A stretch of 9,236 nucleotides of DNA, from assembly GCA_017381835.1 (NCBI GenBank), contig JAFOBK010000293.1:1-9236 (forward strand). Reading direction: 5' to 3'. Below are positions 8,898 to 9,236 of the stretch, one piece after another (positions within the stretch are counted from its first letter, which is position 1; the number at the start of each line of letters is the position of its first letter). This DNA is from Oscillospiraceae bacterium. Its GTDB lineage: Bacteria; Bacillota_A; Clostridia; Oscillospirales; Oscillospiraceae. Position numbers and translations under genes: made by a program. The notes below the pieces were generated by a model, which was not told the DNA's origin, searched no databases, and saw only the letters and a program-made list of their open reading frames with translations.

Positions 8898-9236
8898 ATG
8901 AGCGGATGCGCTCCTATGTTTGGCTTTGACAGTAAAGAAACGGAAAATCTGAGAGCCAGATTCCGGAAGATTCGGAAGGAAGACAAAGCATGGACTACTG
9001 CGGAAGATTTCATGAAGTGGGCTGCCGAAAGAGGTTACGAAACCGGCATGCATCTGAGAAAACACAATGATGCACTGCCACACGGCCCTGATAATTCCTA
9101 CTGGCTGGACAGAGGATCTGAAAATTCCAGATTGCGTTTGACCATTGAAATGAAAAACGGAAGTGAATATTGCAAGGATTGCGATAAAAAAATCTGTGAC
9201 AACGGTGTCGGATGCAAAGGATGGCAGAAATGGTTC
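8898..9236 (+). CDS. Phage protein with C-terminal Cys cluster (cut by window end)
   Basis: The frame from ATG 8898 stays open to the end of the window (113 residues seen), so the 3' end is missing. AAAGGGTG (about 8884-8891) is the ribosome-binding site. Trp-Thr-Thr-Ala-Glu-Asp-Phe-Met-Lys-Trp-Ala-Ala-Glu-Arg-Gly-Tyr (32-47) and Leu-x-Lys-His-x-x-x-Leu-Pro-His-Gly-Pro-Asn-like residues (53-66) resemble a motif in many phage proteins linked to HNH or AP2 domains, but no complete nuclease motif is visible. Four cysteines at 92, 95, 100 and 106 (Cys-x2-Cys-x4-Cys-x5-Cys) suggest zinc binding. Function unknown. Confidence 0.7.
   Translation, partial: MSGCAPMFGFDSKETENLRARFRKIRKEDKAWTTAEDFMKWAAERGYETGMHLRKHNDALPHGPDNSYWLDRGSENSRLRLTIEMKNGSEYCKDCDKKICDNGVGCKGWQKWF

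Overview
The window looks like the lysogeny-control and early replication/recombination module of a temperate phage or integrated prophage of a Clostridia-type Bacillota host, probably a spore former. The reasons are strong GGAGG ribosome-binding sites at nearly every gene, tightly overlapping rightward genes, an XRE repressor divergent from a long early operon, and a gene for a Spo0A-type DNA-binding domain. All functional calls come from reading the sequence by eye; no search was run.

Layout: (1) 1-379 holds two tiny rightward genes that end, convergently with the repressor, inside one bidirectional terminator whose loop carries both stop codons. (2) 376-900 holds the leftward repressor gene and a divergent switch: two extended -10 promoters, each with a CTAGCTGTG operator in its spacer. 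(3) About 868-1291 is a roughly 420-nt leader with no convincing gene but many nested complementary segments, closed by a 12-bp long-range helix; I propose a structured RNA. (4) 1292-2064 holds a 44-aa gene and a 199-aa protein whose sequence layout resembles the Cas7/RAMP fold. (5) 2065-2240 is a purine-rich tract with GC dinucleotides spaced about every 10-11 nt, leading into an HTH gene. (6) 2534-3167 is mostly non-coding and full of hairpins, with two tRNA-like elements (T-arm plus matching acceptor stem) around a 44-aa gene. (7) 3168-3983 holds a coiled-coil membrane protein and two small genes. (8) 3973-6049 is the recombination cassette: DUF1071/Sak-type annealing protein, YqaJ-like exonuclease, NinB and an HNH nuclease. 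(9) 6051-8101 holds a winged-helix protein, SSB, the Spo0A-like DNA-binding protein and a replisome organiser whose linker codes for iteron-like repeats, a candidate origin. (10) 8117-9236 holds small phage genes, a MazG-like pyrophosphohydrolase and a Cys-cluster protein cut by the window end.

How they work together: the repressor would silence the rightward promoter in the lysogen. After induction a single long transcript would give end-resection and annealing (exonuclease plus annealing protein, helped by NinB, HNH and SSB) and replication from the in-gene origin. The MazG-like enzyme would adjust nucleotide pools and the Spo0A-like protein might touch host sporulation. The least explained part is 868-3167, where structured RNAs, a periodic purine tract and a RAMP-like protein lie together.
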